Of a stretch of 64,000 bases of DNA, positions 57,093 through 64,000 are shown one piece after another. This DNA comes from Paenibacillus sophorae. GTDB taxonomy: Bacteria > Bacillota > Bacilli > Paenibacillales > Paenibacillaceae. The DNA lies in contig NZ_CP076607.1 of the NCBI RefSeq assembly GCF_018966525.1, positions 2,170,001 to 2,234,000 of the forward strand, written 5' to 3'. Below the pieces are notes generated by a model. The model ran no database searches. It was not told the DNA's origin and saw only the letters and a list, made by a program, of their open reading frames with translations. The position numbers and the translations under genes were made by a program. Numbering within the stretch: the first letter of the stretch is position 1; every line of letters starts with the position of its first letter.

Positions 57093-57802
57093 TCTTTCCC
57101 CAGCGTTTCTCGGGCGGCTGCCGTTTCCGCAGCCTGAAGAAGAGCTGCGGCAGATTCCGCCGAGACGGCTGAGGACTTGTTCCCGCTCGCTTTCGCCTTG
57201 CTGCGGGTTGGCTTGCGCGCCGGAATCGAGAAGGGAGTGTAGCCGCCGGCATGCAGCGTGCCAATCCGGCAGCCCAGATCTTCCGCCAGCGTCAGCAGGC
57301 CGGAATGCCCGGCCCGTTCCGCGAGCTTCACCAGGATGACCGCCGCGGTGCGGGCATCCTCGAGCGCGTCGTGATGCCGCAGGGGAATACCGAAATATTC
57401 AGCTAATATGTTCAGCCGGTAAGAGCCGAGATCGGGCTGCATTTTTTTGGCGAGCAAGTAGGTGCACCAATATTGAAAGGACGGATAGGGCAGGGAGCAC
57501 TGATCGAGTCCGTAACGGAGTACGCTCATATCGAAGGAAGCGTTGTGCGCCACGATATTTTTTCCATGAATAAGCAGTTCAATAGCAGGCCACAGCTCGC
57601 GGAATGTCGGCTGCCCTGCGACCATTTCGGGTGTTATCCCGTGGATGGCGATATTTCTGCGGTCGAAGCGCTGCTCCGGATTAATCAGCCATGCCTGCTC
57701 GGACACGATGCTTCCGCCCTTTACCTCAACCAGTCCCAACGCGCAAGCGCTGGCCCGGCCGGCATTCGCCGTCTCAAAATCGATTGCCACAAAATCCATC
57801 AT
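57089..57802 (-). CDS. DnaQ-like DEDDh 3'-5' exonuclease
   Basis: A 237-residue exonuclease of the DNA polymerase III epsilon family. ExoI is FVAIDFETANAG (catalytic Asp and Glu near residues 8-10), ExoII IVAHNASFDMSVL, and ExoIII HHDALEDARTAA with the His-x4-Asp. A basic, Ala/Lys-rich tail of about 50 residues follows residue 185. CAGGAG precedes two adjacent ATG codons (57802 and 57799). It is a stand-alone nuclease, not part of a PolC gene. Its substrate is unknown. Confidence 0.9.
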   Translation of the reverse strand: MMDFVAIDFETANAGRASACALGLVEVKGGSIVSEQAWLINPEQRFDRRNIAIHGITPEMVAGQPTFRELWPAIELLIHGKNIVAHNASFDMSVLRYGLDQCSLPYPSFQYWCTYLLAKKMQPDLGSYRLNILAEYFGIPLRHHDALEDARTAAVILVKLAERAGHSGLLTLAEDLGCRIGTLHAGGYTPFSIPARKPTRSKAKASGNKSSAVSAESAAALLQAAETAAARETLGKE

Positions 57803-57886
57803 ACTGACTCCTGTCTTTCCTTGGTGGTAGATTCATAGTGTTCTAACTATAAGTATAGCAGAGGTCGTGTATGAAAAAGAGTGTAT

Positions 57887-58789
57887 TTACTTCTGCTCTT
57901 CCGGAATATCGACGACTTCCTCGTTCATGGTGACATCTTTGGTGCCGAGCTCTGTCACAGTTCCGTCCGGGCCGATAAATCCGTAAGAGGCTGCGCCGAT
58001 ATGGGGCATGACATGAAAGTAGGCGAGCCGGCTTTTCAGTATGGGTCGGACTCCGCTCTCCTCGATCGCCTTGGTTTCCTTGAAGAACAGGACGCTGTCC
58101 GTCTTTGCGCCGCCAGTCAGTCTTGCCGTCCAGATCAGTTGGCTTCGCTCGTTCACCACTTCATAATAAGAGACGACGTCGCCGCCACCGATCAAGAACC
58201 GCTTATATTCGCCTTCCGGAAAATAGTAGGTGAAGCTCTGGCCCTCCAAAGAGGATGGCGTCGGTTCTAGGTTCCGGATCTTGCTTACGCGGGGAAGCTG
58301 CATGACCGCTCTGCGGGCATCGGTCAGATTGCCGGACGCCAGACGTTCCATCAATCTGTTGTCGGCCTTTGCCACATACACCGTGCGGGAATAGGAATTC
58401 CAGGTTACGTAAGCGCCCGAGACTTCGGCGATGAAACGCAACGGAACCATGATGCGCCCTTTTTCCAGAGTGGCCGGCATAGAGAGCGTAATTTTACCGG
58501 AATCGGCGAAGGCCGTCTTCTGGCCGGCAACCAAACTAATCATTTTACTGCCTTTCATAACCGTTACCGTCTTGGTCTTGTTATCCCAGCTTACCGATAT
58601 TCCCGGAATCTGCCGCACGACGTTTAAGGGAACCATAGTTGTTCCGTTCGCCAGATAGGCGGATGTTCCCTGCCCTCCTGCATTATTGTTTACGATCACT
58701 TCAATTTCGCCAGCGGCGAAGGATGTCCCTCCCGAAACTATGGCCAGAGCAAGAATTGAAGCGCAGCCCAGACTTGCCAGCTTCTTCAT
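57887..58789 (-). CDS. Secreted copper-amine-oxidase N-domain (stalk-domain) protein
   Basis: A 300-residue exported protein. A signal peptide of about 25 residues (MKKLASLGCASILALAIVSG) is followed by two CuAO_N1-type motifs (YLANGTTMVPLNVVRQIPGISVSWDNKTKTVTV and MVPLRFIAEVSGAYVTWNSYSRTVYV) common in Paenibacillus surface proteins. The C-terminal half has no recognised domain. The ATG at 58789 is preferred because GGGAGG then lies about 10 bases upstream and the signal peptide starts correctly. A terminator of the pspA unit separates it from pspA. Confidence 0.85.
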   Translation of the reverse strand: MKKLASLGCASILALAIVSGGTSFAAGEIEVIVNNNAGGQGTSAYLANGTTMVPLNVVRQIPGISVSWDNKTKTVTVMKGSKMISLVAGQKTAFADSGKITLSMPATLEKGRIMVPLRFIAEVSGAYVTWNSYSRTVYVAKADNRLMERLASGNLTDARRAVMQLPRVSKIRNLEPTPSSLEGQSFTYYFPEGEYKRFLIGGGDVVSYYEVVNERSQLIWTARLTGGAKTDSVLFFKETKAIEESGVRPILKSRLAYFHVMPHIGAASYGFIGPDGTVTELGTKDVTMNEEVVDIPEEQK

Positions 58790-58866
58790 TAGATACATTC
58801 CTCCCTGAAAAAGAATTCTCGCAATCTTAGACGCGAAATCGTCTGATAAGTTACAGAATCTTACAA

Positions 58867-58906
58867 TAAAAAAAGGTACTCTCTCTGCTCGGCAAGGAGA
58901 GTACCC
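58867..58906 (-). terminator. Intrinsic terminator of the pspC-pspA unit
   Basis: On the minus strand GGTACTCTC pairs with GAGAGTACC, followed by TTTTTTT. Confidence 0.85.
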
Positions 58907-58957
58907 ATTTTGTTCAACGAAATCCATATAATCTTACTGCCCGCTGCTCTTCGTCCG

Positions 58958-59626
58958 CTAGCGCAGGCGTTCCAGCTCGGCCGCGGCTTGTTCCTTCACA
59001 CGAGCGTTTGCGGTGCTGCCTTCTGTGCCGGCAGCCGGAGACACATACCGGCCCGGTAGCGTCTGTCTCGCTTCCCATTCCTGGATTTTATCTTCCATTC
59101 GCTCGAATCCCCGGGCGGCGGAATGTGTATTCAGGCCGGAGAAGGCGGCGCGGGAAGGGGCGGGGGTGACGTTATCTGGAACTTTGCGGAGACGCTCGGC
59201 ACGTTCAGCAAGCTCGGCCCTTTTGGCTTTCAGCCGGACCCGCTCTTCCTTGGCTGCGGCGATCTCGTATCCGAGTCCGGCCAGCACCTGCCGGGTCTCC
59301 TCCAGACCGGCGGCGCATTCCTGCTCGCTCTCCGTATAGGTGAGCTTGGCAGTTACGGCCTGCTGCGCTCTAGCTTCGTCGCCGCTCTCCAGAGCCTTTA
59401 GGGCATCGCCTTCGCTAAGCTCCGCCAGCATGCGGTATTCTTTCAGCCGGCGCTCCAGCAGTCTGGCCGCCGCCTGTAAATCGCGGCTGCGCTGCTCCGC
59501 CTCGGCGATCTTGTCTTCAAGGTCGCGCAAATATTGTCCGGTCATCATGACCGGGTCCTCCAGCCGGTTCAGGCCCTCATGCAAGGCAGCCTTCGTTAAA
59601 GTCGCAATTCTCTGCAATATGCTCAT
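58958..59626 (-). CDS. PspA/IM30-family membrane-stress protein
   Basis: A 222-residue, almost entirely alpha-helical protein of the PspA/Vipp1/LiaH family. The N-terminal amphipathic helix region (MSILQRIATLTKAALHEGLN) is followed by long coiled coils (EDKIAEAEQRSRDLQAAARLL) to about residue 140 and a variable C-terminus ending in a short helix. These proteins polymerise on damaged membranes. It follows pspC by 21 bases on the same strand, so the two form a small phage-shock-like unit. Confidence 0.9.
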   Translation of the reverse strand: MSILQRIATLTKAALHEGLNRLEDPVMMTGQYLRDLEDKIAEAEQRSRDLQAAARLLERRLKEYRMLAELSEGDALKALESGDEARAQQAVTAKLTYTESEQECAAGLEETRQVLAGLGYEIAAAKEERVRLKAKRAELAERAERLRKVPDNVTPAPSRAAFSGLNTHSAARGFERMEDKIQEWEARQTLPGRYVSPAAGTEGSTANARVKEQAAAELERLR

Positions 59627-59647
59627 TGATCTCTCTCCCTTTTCTTT

Positions 59648-59866
59648 TTAGTAATAATGATGTCCATCCATGAAGCCCCCGTTCCGGTCGCTTGGAACGA
59701 TGAGGCTGGCGATCAGATAAAAAAGAATAAACGTGCCGACGCTGCATAAAGCGACGATTACGGCGACCAGCCGAATAAGGGTGGAGTCGATGCCCAGCCA
59801 CTCAGCCAACCCTCCGCACAGGCCGCTGATTTTCTTGTCTCTTTCGGAACGGTAAAGTTTTTTCAT
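59648..59866 (-). CDS. PspC-domain membrane protein
   Basis: A 72-residue protein with the PspC signature RDKKISGLCGGLAEWLGIDSTLIRL, followed by one transmembrane segment (LVAVIVALCSVGTFILFYLIASLIV). The ATG at 59866 has AAAGGAAGAAATC upstream; an in-frame ATG at 59890 has no such site. It is the first gene of the pspC-pspA pair. A possible promoter (TTTACG/TAGAAT, 16-base spacing) lies upstream on the minus strand. Confidence 0.9.
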   Translation of the reverse strand: MKKLYRSERDKKISGLCGGLAEWLGIDSTLIRLVAVIVALCSVGTFILFYLIASLIVPSDRNGGFMDGHHYY

Positions 59867-60182
59867 GATTTCATTTCTTCCTTTCGTCATATCCGTTATC
59901 TATGGCTTAATTCTATTATTTTCGCGTGCATCGTAAAACGGGCTGGGGACGGTTTTGCATTCTCGACCTAAGACGGGGAAAGCTTCGGCAATTGGACGGG
60001 GATGTTAATGGGGAACGTACAAAGTTCTGCAAAACGGAGCTTTTTGTCTGTCGGAAAAGTCTTGATAAGCATTAAATATTTTTATTTAGCCATAAACAAT
60101 TGGTATTTTTAAAGTTATATATAATGCTGTATAGTATAGAATCACAATATGATCTTTATATATGCAGATTCGGGAGGAACCT
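59867..60182. other. Divergent intergenic region between pspC and moaA
   Basis: 316 bases with no gene. The moaA side (60040-60150) is very AT-rich with several -10-like hexamers (TATAAT 60119-60124; TATAGT near 60133), but no -35 with standard spacing stands out. Nothing else was recognised. Confidence 0.5.
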
Positions 60183-61196
60183 ATGATCAATGACCTGCTT
60201 CAACGTCCGCTCAAAGATTTGAGAATTTCCGTCACGGATCGTTGCAATTTTCGCTGCGTATATTGTATGCCGAAGGAAATTTTCGGCCCGGATTATCCCT
60301 TTCTTCCCAAAGAGGAGTTGCTCAATTTTCAAGAAATAGCGAAGCTTGCGCAAATATTTGCGGCTCTCGGTGTGACCAAGATACGTCTCACCGGAGGCGA
60401 ACCGCTGCTGCGAACCGATCTTCCGCTGTTATTGGACAAGCTTACTTCCATCCAGGGTATTAAGGACATCGCGCTGACGACAAACGGCGTACTGCTGCCC
60501 AAATATGCAGCGGACTTGAAAGCTGCGGGACTGAGGCGCGTGTCGGTAAGCCTCGACTCGTTATCGGACGAGCGGTTCGGCTATATCAACGGCAGAGGAA
60601 TCGGAGTCGAGCCGGTGCTTAAGGGGATTGAAGCGGCTGCAAGGGCCGGGTTGAAAGTGAAGATCAATATGGTTGTTCAAAAAGGCGTCAACGATCAGGA
60701 TATCGTTCCGATGGCGAAATATTTCAAGGACGCCGGACATACGATTCGCTTCATTGAATATATGGACGTGGGGAACACCAACGGCTGGAATCTTGACAAG
60801 GTTGTAACCAAACAGGAGATTATTGACAGGATTGACCGGCATGTGATGCCGCTTGAGGCTGTTCGCGGCCAATACTTCGGAGAAGTGGCTTCCCGTTACC
60901 GGTATAAAGGAACAGAGCAGGAGGTCGGCATTATTTCGGCGGTTTCGGACGCCTTCTGCGGAACATGCACAAGAGCGAGAATTTCAGCGAGCGGCTCCTT
61001 GTATACATGTCTCTTCGCCACGGAAGGAACCGACCTCCGGGAACTTTTGCGGTACGGTCTGTCGGACGATGTACTGGCGGGCAGGATAGCGTCCGTCTGG
61101 AATAACAGGGACAATCAGTACAGCGCGAAGCGGGGGCGGGATACGAATGAAGCGAGCGGCAAACAGAAGATTGAAATGTCTTATATCGGAGGATAG
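60183..61196 (+). CDS. moaA: GTP 3',8-cyclase (molybdenum cofactor biosynthesis protein A)
   Basis: A 337-residue radical-SAM enzyme converting GTP to 3',8-cyclo-7,8-dihydro-GTP, the first step of molybdopterin synthesis. The N-terminal cluster motif is DRCNFRCVYCMP (CxxxCxxC), the C-terminal cluster motif is FCGTCTRARISASGSLYTC, and the protein ends in the essential Gly-Gly (SYIGG). GGGAGG lies 6 bases before the ATG at 60183. No other moa/moe gene is near, so it is a lone member of the pathway in this window. Confidence 0.96.
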   Translation: MINDLLQRPLKDLRISVTDRCNFRCVYCMPKEIFGPDYPFLPKEELLNFQEIAKLAQIFAALGVTKIRLTGGEPLLRTDLPLLLDKLTSIQGIKDIALTTNGVLLPKYAADLKAAGLRRVSVSLDSLSDERFGYINGRGIGVEPVLKGIEAAARAGLKVKINMVVQKGVNDQDIVPMAKYFKDAGHTIRFIEYMDVGNTNGWNLDKVVTKQEIIDRIDRHVMPLEAVRGQYFGEVASRYRYKGTEQEVGIISAVSDAFCGTCTRARISASGSLYTCLFATEGTDLRELLRYGLSDDVLAGRIASVWNNRDNQYSAKRGRDTNEASGKQKIEMSYIGG

Positions 61197-61296
61197 ACTT
61201 GGCCGATGAATCCCCGGCTTTTACGAAAAAACCATAATCTGCTATGATATAGGCAGAGTGTTTCAATGATTGTCTAATATTCGCGCAGAAGCCGAT

Positions 61297-61319
61297 CCCG
61301 CTCTTATAATAAGGGCGGG
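61297..61319. promoter_or_regulatory. Inverted repeat containing TATAAT upstream of the gntR-type gene
   Basis: CCCGCTCTTAT and ATAAGGGCGGG form an imperfect palindrome centred near 61308 that includes TATAAT. It is a candidate operator or hairpin 34 bases before the start codon. Confidence 0.4.
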
Positions 61320-61352
61320 TAAGTTGTTCTTATCACCTGGAGGGAAGACTCT

Positions 61353-62048
61353 ATGGACTTAGCTAATAAGCTTGTTAAAGAAACGACGACCATGGCTGTA
61401 TATAGACGGTTATATGATCTGGTGCTGAGCGGGAGATTTCCGCCGGGTGAATGGATCAGGGAACGCGAGCTGAAGGAGATGCTGGGTGTAAGCAGCACGC
61501 CGATTCGTGAAGCGATGCGCATGCTGGTGCAGGAACGTATTCTGGAATCTGTTCCCCATCACGGTGTTCGGGTCAAGGAGTTGTCGGTGAAAGAGCTGAA
61601 GGATTTATATGAGCTTCGCGCCGAACTGGAGGGAATGGCGGCCAGGATTGCCGCAGAGCGGGGGAGCAGCTCGCATTTCAAGCAGATGGAGAATCTTCTG
61701 AACCTTGAGCAGGCTCATCGCGGGAATACCGCGGATGCCATGGAATTAAATAACCGGTTTCACGATCTTGTTGTGGAGGCCGGCGGGAATCTCGCACTGA
61801 AGAGCACCCTGCATCATTTGCGCGCGGGAATTAGCTGGATACAGGTGATGGCATGGAACCGGAATAAAGAACGCCATGCGCTTACCGATTACCAGCACCG
61901 CGGGATTTGGGAGGCGCTGGTGAACAGGGACCCTCAGCTTGCCCAGGCTAGAATGCACGAGCATATATGGGATACGATCAGTTTAATGCTAGATTCCCGG
62001 CAAGAAGAAGCAAGCGAGCAAGCGGGAGAATCGGATCAAGCCGATTGA
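61353..62048 (+). CDS. GntR-family transcriptional regulator (FadR/FCD subfamily)
   Basis: A 231-residue regulator. The N-terminal winged helix-turn-helix (GEWIRERELKEMLGVSSTPIREAMRML) is followed by an all-helical FCD ligand domain with the metal-binding pattern (LNNRFHDLVVEAGG and a HEHIWDTI His near the end). Members respond to small organic acids. CTGGAGGG lies before the ATG. The gene is followed by a strong terminator and no obvious target operon lies next to it. Confidence 0.92.
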   Translation: MDLANKLVKETTTMAVYRRLYDLVLSGRFPPGEWIRERELKEMLGVSSTPIREAMRMLVQERILESVPHHGVRVKELSVKELKDLYELRAELEGMAARIAAERGSSSHFKQMENLLNLEQAHRGNTADAMELNNRFHDLVVEAGGNLALKSTLHHLRAGISWIQVMAWNRNKERHALTDYQHRGIWEALVNRDPQLAQARMHEHIWDTISLMLDSRQEEASEQAGESDQAD

Positions 62049-62058
62049 ACGAAGTTAG

Positions 62059-62114
62059 ACATGTACCAAGACCAGAAGTTTAAAGCTTATGGTCCTCGTG
62101 TACATGTTTTTTTG
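62059..62114 (+). terminator. Intrinsic terminator of the gntR-type gene
   Basis: ACATGTAC..GACCA pairs with TGGTC..GTGTACATGT over a long stem, followed by TTTTTT. Confidence 0.85.
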
Positions 62115-62228
62115 TTGTTGACATTCCTTTCGGTAGGCGCTCTTTTAGCAGGAATAGTTGCCGATCGTGTTCCCGGATGGATATCTGGCGGCGGTTATAT
62201 CCTATTTTGTAATATCTATGTGTTGTAA
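62112..62228 (+). pseudogene. Possible fragment of a membrane transporter gene
   Basis: A 38-codon frame, without ribosome site, reads FLSVGALLAGIVADRV, resembling the loop between helices 2 and 3 of major-facilitator transporters, then GGGYILFCNIYVL before TAA. It may be a leftover fragment; the evidence is a single short match. Confidence 0.2.
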
Positions 62229-62239
62229 GCTTCGACACA

Positions 62240-62281
62240 AAAGGCCATGTTTCTACGTTTGTAGAGGCATGGCCTTTTATA
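62240..62281 (-). terminator. Terminator of the lysR-type gene
   Basis: AAAGGCCATG and CATGGCCTTT pair around a CTAC/GTAG inner stem. The arms sit next to T/A tracts on both sides, just after the minus-strand gene. Confidence 0.75.
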
Positions 62282-62309
62282 TTTCCAATCGTTACGTATA
62301 TCTTGATAG

Positions 62310-63182
62310 CTAGACAACCTCTTCGAATGTCCAGTTGTCCTGATTCAAACGAATCCCCTTTTTCGATAAATTCTCTTTATTGTAGGTTAAATAGTAGTTG
62401 ATTTTATTCAGTTGAATATTCTCCGATAACGGAATGCTGACCATTTCGTTATTTTTTATTTCCTTCTCAAGAATCATAGGGGGAAGAAAGCAGATTCCGT
62501 GCTGTTCATGGATCAGGCTTTTGATCACTTCGACCTGGTTGGAATAAAGCTTCTTTTTAAAATTCAGATCCGTTAAATCCGCGATGCTGTTCTTGTAGGG
62601 TTCATAGAAGATAATATTCTCTTCTTCCATGCATGTGAAGTTCTCCAGCAAGGGCTGACTCGATAACGGGTGCTCGGCGGGGAGGATCAGGTTGAACTCC
62701 TCGGAGCCAAGCGGATAGGTCTGATAGCAGGTGTTCATCATTAAATCGGTTGTAAAGGCGACGTCCACTACATTATCAACCAATGCCTTCAAAATGCTGG
62801 AAGATTCCAGGAAGATCAAATGGATATTTAAATGCTCGTTCAGATTGGTAAGATCCTGAATGACATTATAGATGAAAGGGTGGCTGAGGGGAACCGAGCT
62901 TCCGATCGACAACGAGGTGGTATGAGTAATTTCCTGCTTGGCCATCTTGAGCGTATCAATAACGGATTGGGCATGAGGGAGAAACCTTTCTCCCGCACGC
63001 GTAAGCTGAACATTTCGCTTTCCTGACTTTCCTCTTGCAAAAAGCTCTTGACCGAGCTCCTCCTCCAACTGATTGATACGGTTGGTTACAGTCGGTTGAG
63101 GAACGTAAAGATGCTTGGCCGCCTCTGTAAAATTACCGTATTTACATACGATGATGAAAGTCTCAAGATGCACGATGTTCAT
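62310..63182 (-). CDS. LysR-family transcriptional regulator
   Basis: A 290-residue regulator. The N-terminal winged HTH is classical (LETFIIVCKYGNFTEAAKHLYVPQPTVTNRINQLEEELGQELF), followed by a periplasmic-binding-type effector domain (LSIGSSVPLSHPF...VDVAFTTDLM). The effector is not predictable. The ATG at 63182 is chosen over TTG 63188 because GGGGGG then has 9-base spacing. It is divergent from the ABC permease gene at 63528, so that transporter operon is the likely target. Confidence 0.92.
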   Translation of the reverse strand: MNIVHLETFIIVCKYGNFTEAAKHLYVPQPTVTNRINQLEEELGQELFARGKSGKRNVQLTRAGERFLPHAQSVIDTLKMAKQEITHTTSLSIGSSVPLSHPFIYNVIQDLTNLNEHLNIHLIFLESSSILKALVDNVVDVAFTTDLMMNTCYQTYPLGSEEFNLILPAEHPLSSQPLLENFTCMEEENIIFYEPYKNSIADLTDLNFKKKLYSNQVEVIKSLIHEQHGICFLPPMILEKEIKNNEMVSIPLSENIQLNKINYYLTYNKENLSKKGIRLNQDNWTFEEVV

Positions 63183-63527
63183 GGTCAAGAATTCCCCCCT
63201 GGTAATACAATATGGAAATATTAGTAATACAGGTTACATACTTCAAATCCTTCACGCCTGCCTCGAAACACTCTTCTATGTAACAATATATATCATATAT
63301 AATATTTAGTCCACGTTTTGTTAACATTTTAGCCTGATAAAATCCTTATTACGTCATAATAAGTGACATTAATCATATCTTTTTCGGAAAAAACGAACAC
63401 ATAACATACTTATTTTTTATTTGGAAATAAGGGATTCATATTTAACATTATATATAATGCATTTTATAATCCCCTTAACAGAGAACGTTAAAATTTAATC
63501 TATTTCTTACAGACAGGAGAAGACAAC
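63183..63527. other. Divergent regulatory region between the LysR gene and the ABC permease gene
   Basis: 345 very AT-rich bases. TATAAT occurs at 63453-63458 and again near 63465-63470, but no -35 at standard spacing was found. No cre site, riboswitch or gene was seen. Confidence 0.5.
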
Positions 63528-64000
63528 ATGGAAAATAACCGGGCTTCAATAGATATCCATCCTGTTATTGAAAGATCATCGAAGCTGGAAAGGAGAGGAA
63601 GCGTGAAAAGATGGGTAACCTCGCAATGGATGCAGCAAATCTTCTTTGTCGGTCCGGCGATACTATTTTACTCCATAGTCATTGCAATACCGTTCTTTTT
63701 CGGCATTTATTATTCGATGACGAGCTGGGATGGTGTATCCGGTAATGCCGTCTGGGTAGGATTACGAAATTTTTCATCGATTTTTTTTAACGATCCGGAA
63801 TTTGTCCAATCGTTTTGGTTCACAACCCGATTTACCTTAACCGCTGTGGTACTAAACAATTTGATCGGATTTGCTCTGGCTTATCTGCTGTCCCAGCCGC
63901 TCAAGAGCCGGAGTGTGGTTCGAACGATCTTTTTTCTGCCAAACGTGTTGGGTGGACTTGTTCTCGGGTTTATCTGGCAATTCATTCTCGTACAAGGCTT
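63528..64000 (+). CDS. Carbohydrate ABC transporter permease (MalF-like), 5' part
   Basis: The first 157 codons of a BPD_transp_1 permease; the gene runs off the window. The N-terminal 30 residues are polar, then comes the typical first helix of sugar permeases (QQIFFVGPAILFYSIVIAIPFFFGIYYSMTSWDG), the WVGLRNF motif and a second helix region (FTLTAVVLNNLIGFALAYLLS) followed by RTIFFLPNVLGGLVLGFIW. Two starts are possible: ATG 63528 (ACAGGAGA upstream) and GTG 63603 (AAGGAGAGG upstream). It is probably regulated by the divergent LysR protein and followed by a MalG-like partner and a binding protein outside the window. Confidence 0.9.
   Translation, partial: MENNRASIDIHPVIERSSKLERRGSVKRWVTSQWMQQIFFVGPAILFYSIVIAIPFFFGIYYSMTSWDGVSGNAVWVGLRNFSSIFFNDPEFVQSFWFTTRFTLTAVVLNNLIGFALAYLLSQPLKSRSVVRTIFFLPNVLGGLVLGFIWQFILVQG

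Overview
The window looks like a chromosome segment of a Paenibacillus-type, spore-forming, low-to-mid GC Gram-positive bacterium. The signs are strong AGGAGG ribosome sites with frequent TTG and GTG starts, a T-box leader on the branched-chain amino acid operon, a perfect PerR box, a spore-coat transglutaminase, a sporulation-type sensor kinase, a split ChrA chromate transporter and a Bacillus-like puc purine-catabolism cluster. No rRNA, CRISPR array or intact insertion sequence was seen.

Layout. 1-2137: end of a nucleoside (BmpA-type) ABC importer. 2.3-3.2 kb: a Gly/Tyr-rich small protein and a GNAT acetyltransferase. 3.25-8.8 kb: promoter, Leu-type T-box and ilvB-ilvN-ilvC-leuA, with an extra promoter before ilvC. 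9.1-11.9 kb: ECF sigma factor, zinc-finger anti-sigma and two membrane proteins. 11.9-15.9 kb: aldo/keto reductase, a frameshifted small membrane-protein gene, leuB, a PerR-linked peroxiredoxin and a Cys-containing conserved protein. 16.3-22.8 kb: sporulation-type histidine kinase, the Fur-linked feoA-feoB-FeoB-associated set, and a membrane GGDEF/EAL protein. 22.85-24.8 kb: tRNA-Gly followed by a decayed AT-rich island with an integrase remnant. 24.9-30.5 kb: M20 dipeptidase, Tgl transglutaminase, a 51-residue membrane peptide, and an ABC-F ATPase behind a leader ORF and terminator.

30.5-51.7 kb holds a PH-domain protein, the ChrA pair, and then a purine/allantoin island: Ntn-hydrolase (HpxW/YwrD-like), amidase, PucR, XdhC, MobA-like protein, a second complete nucleoside importer, a scar of the three xanthine dehydrogenase genes, OHCU decarboxylase, HIU hydrolase, allantoinase, allantoate amidohydrolase, ureidoglycine-glyoxylate aminotransferase and adenine deaminase. 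Together they import purine nucleosides and degrade ureides through allantoin and allantoate to oxalurate plus glycine, and possibly on through oxamate. Xanthine dehydrogenase is destroyed in this locus and no uricase is present in the window, so the upper pathway is broken here or supplied from elsewhere.

52.2-64 kb: an IDEAL-domain protein; a large secreted Lys/Pro/Ala-rich protein with three FMN-binding repeats behind a Rex-like box; YhaM exoribonuclease; a DnaQ-type exonuclease; a copper-amine-oxidase-N-domain protein; PspA and PspC; MoaA; GntR and LysR regulators; and the start of a sugar ABC permease. The most unusual items are the xanthine dehydrogenase scar inside an otherwise tidy puc cluster, the putative multi-flavin secreted protein with its redox-type operator, the leader ORF plus terminator before the ABC-F gene, and the overlapping hairpins before the nucleoside-binding lipoprotein gene.
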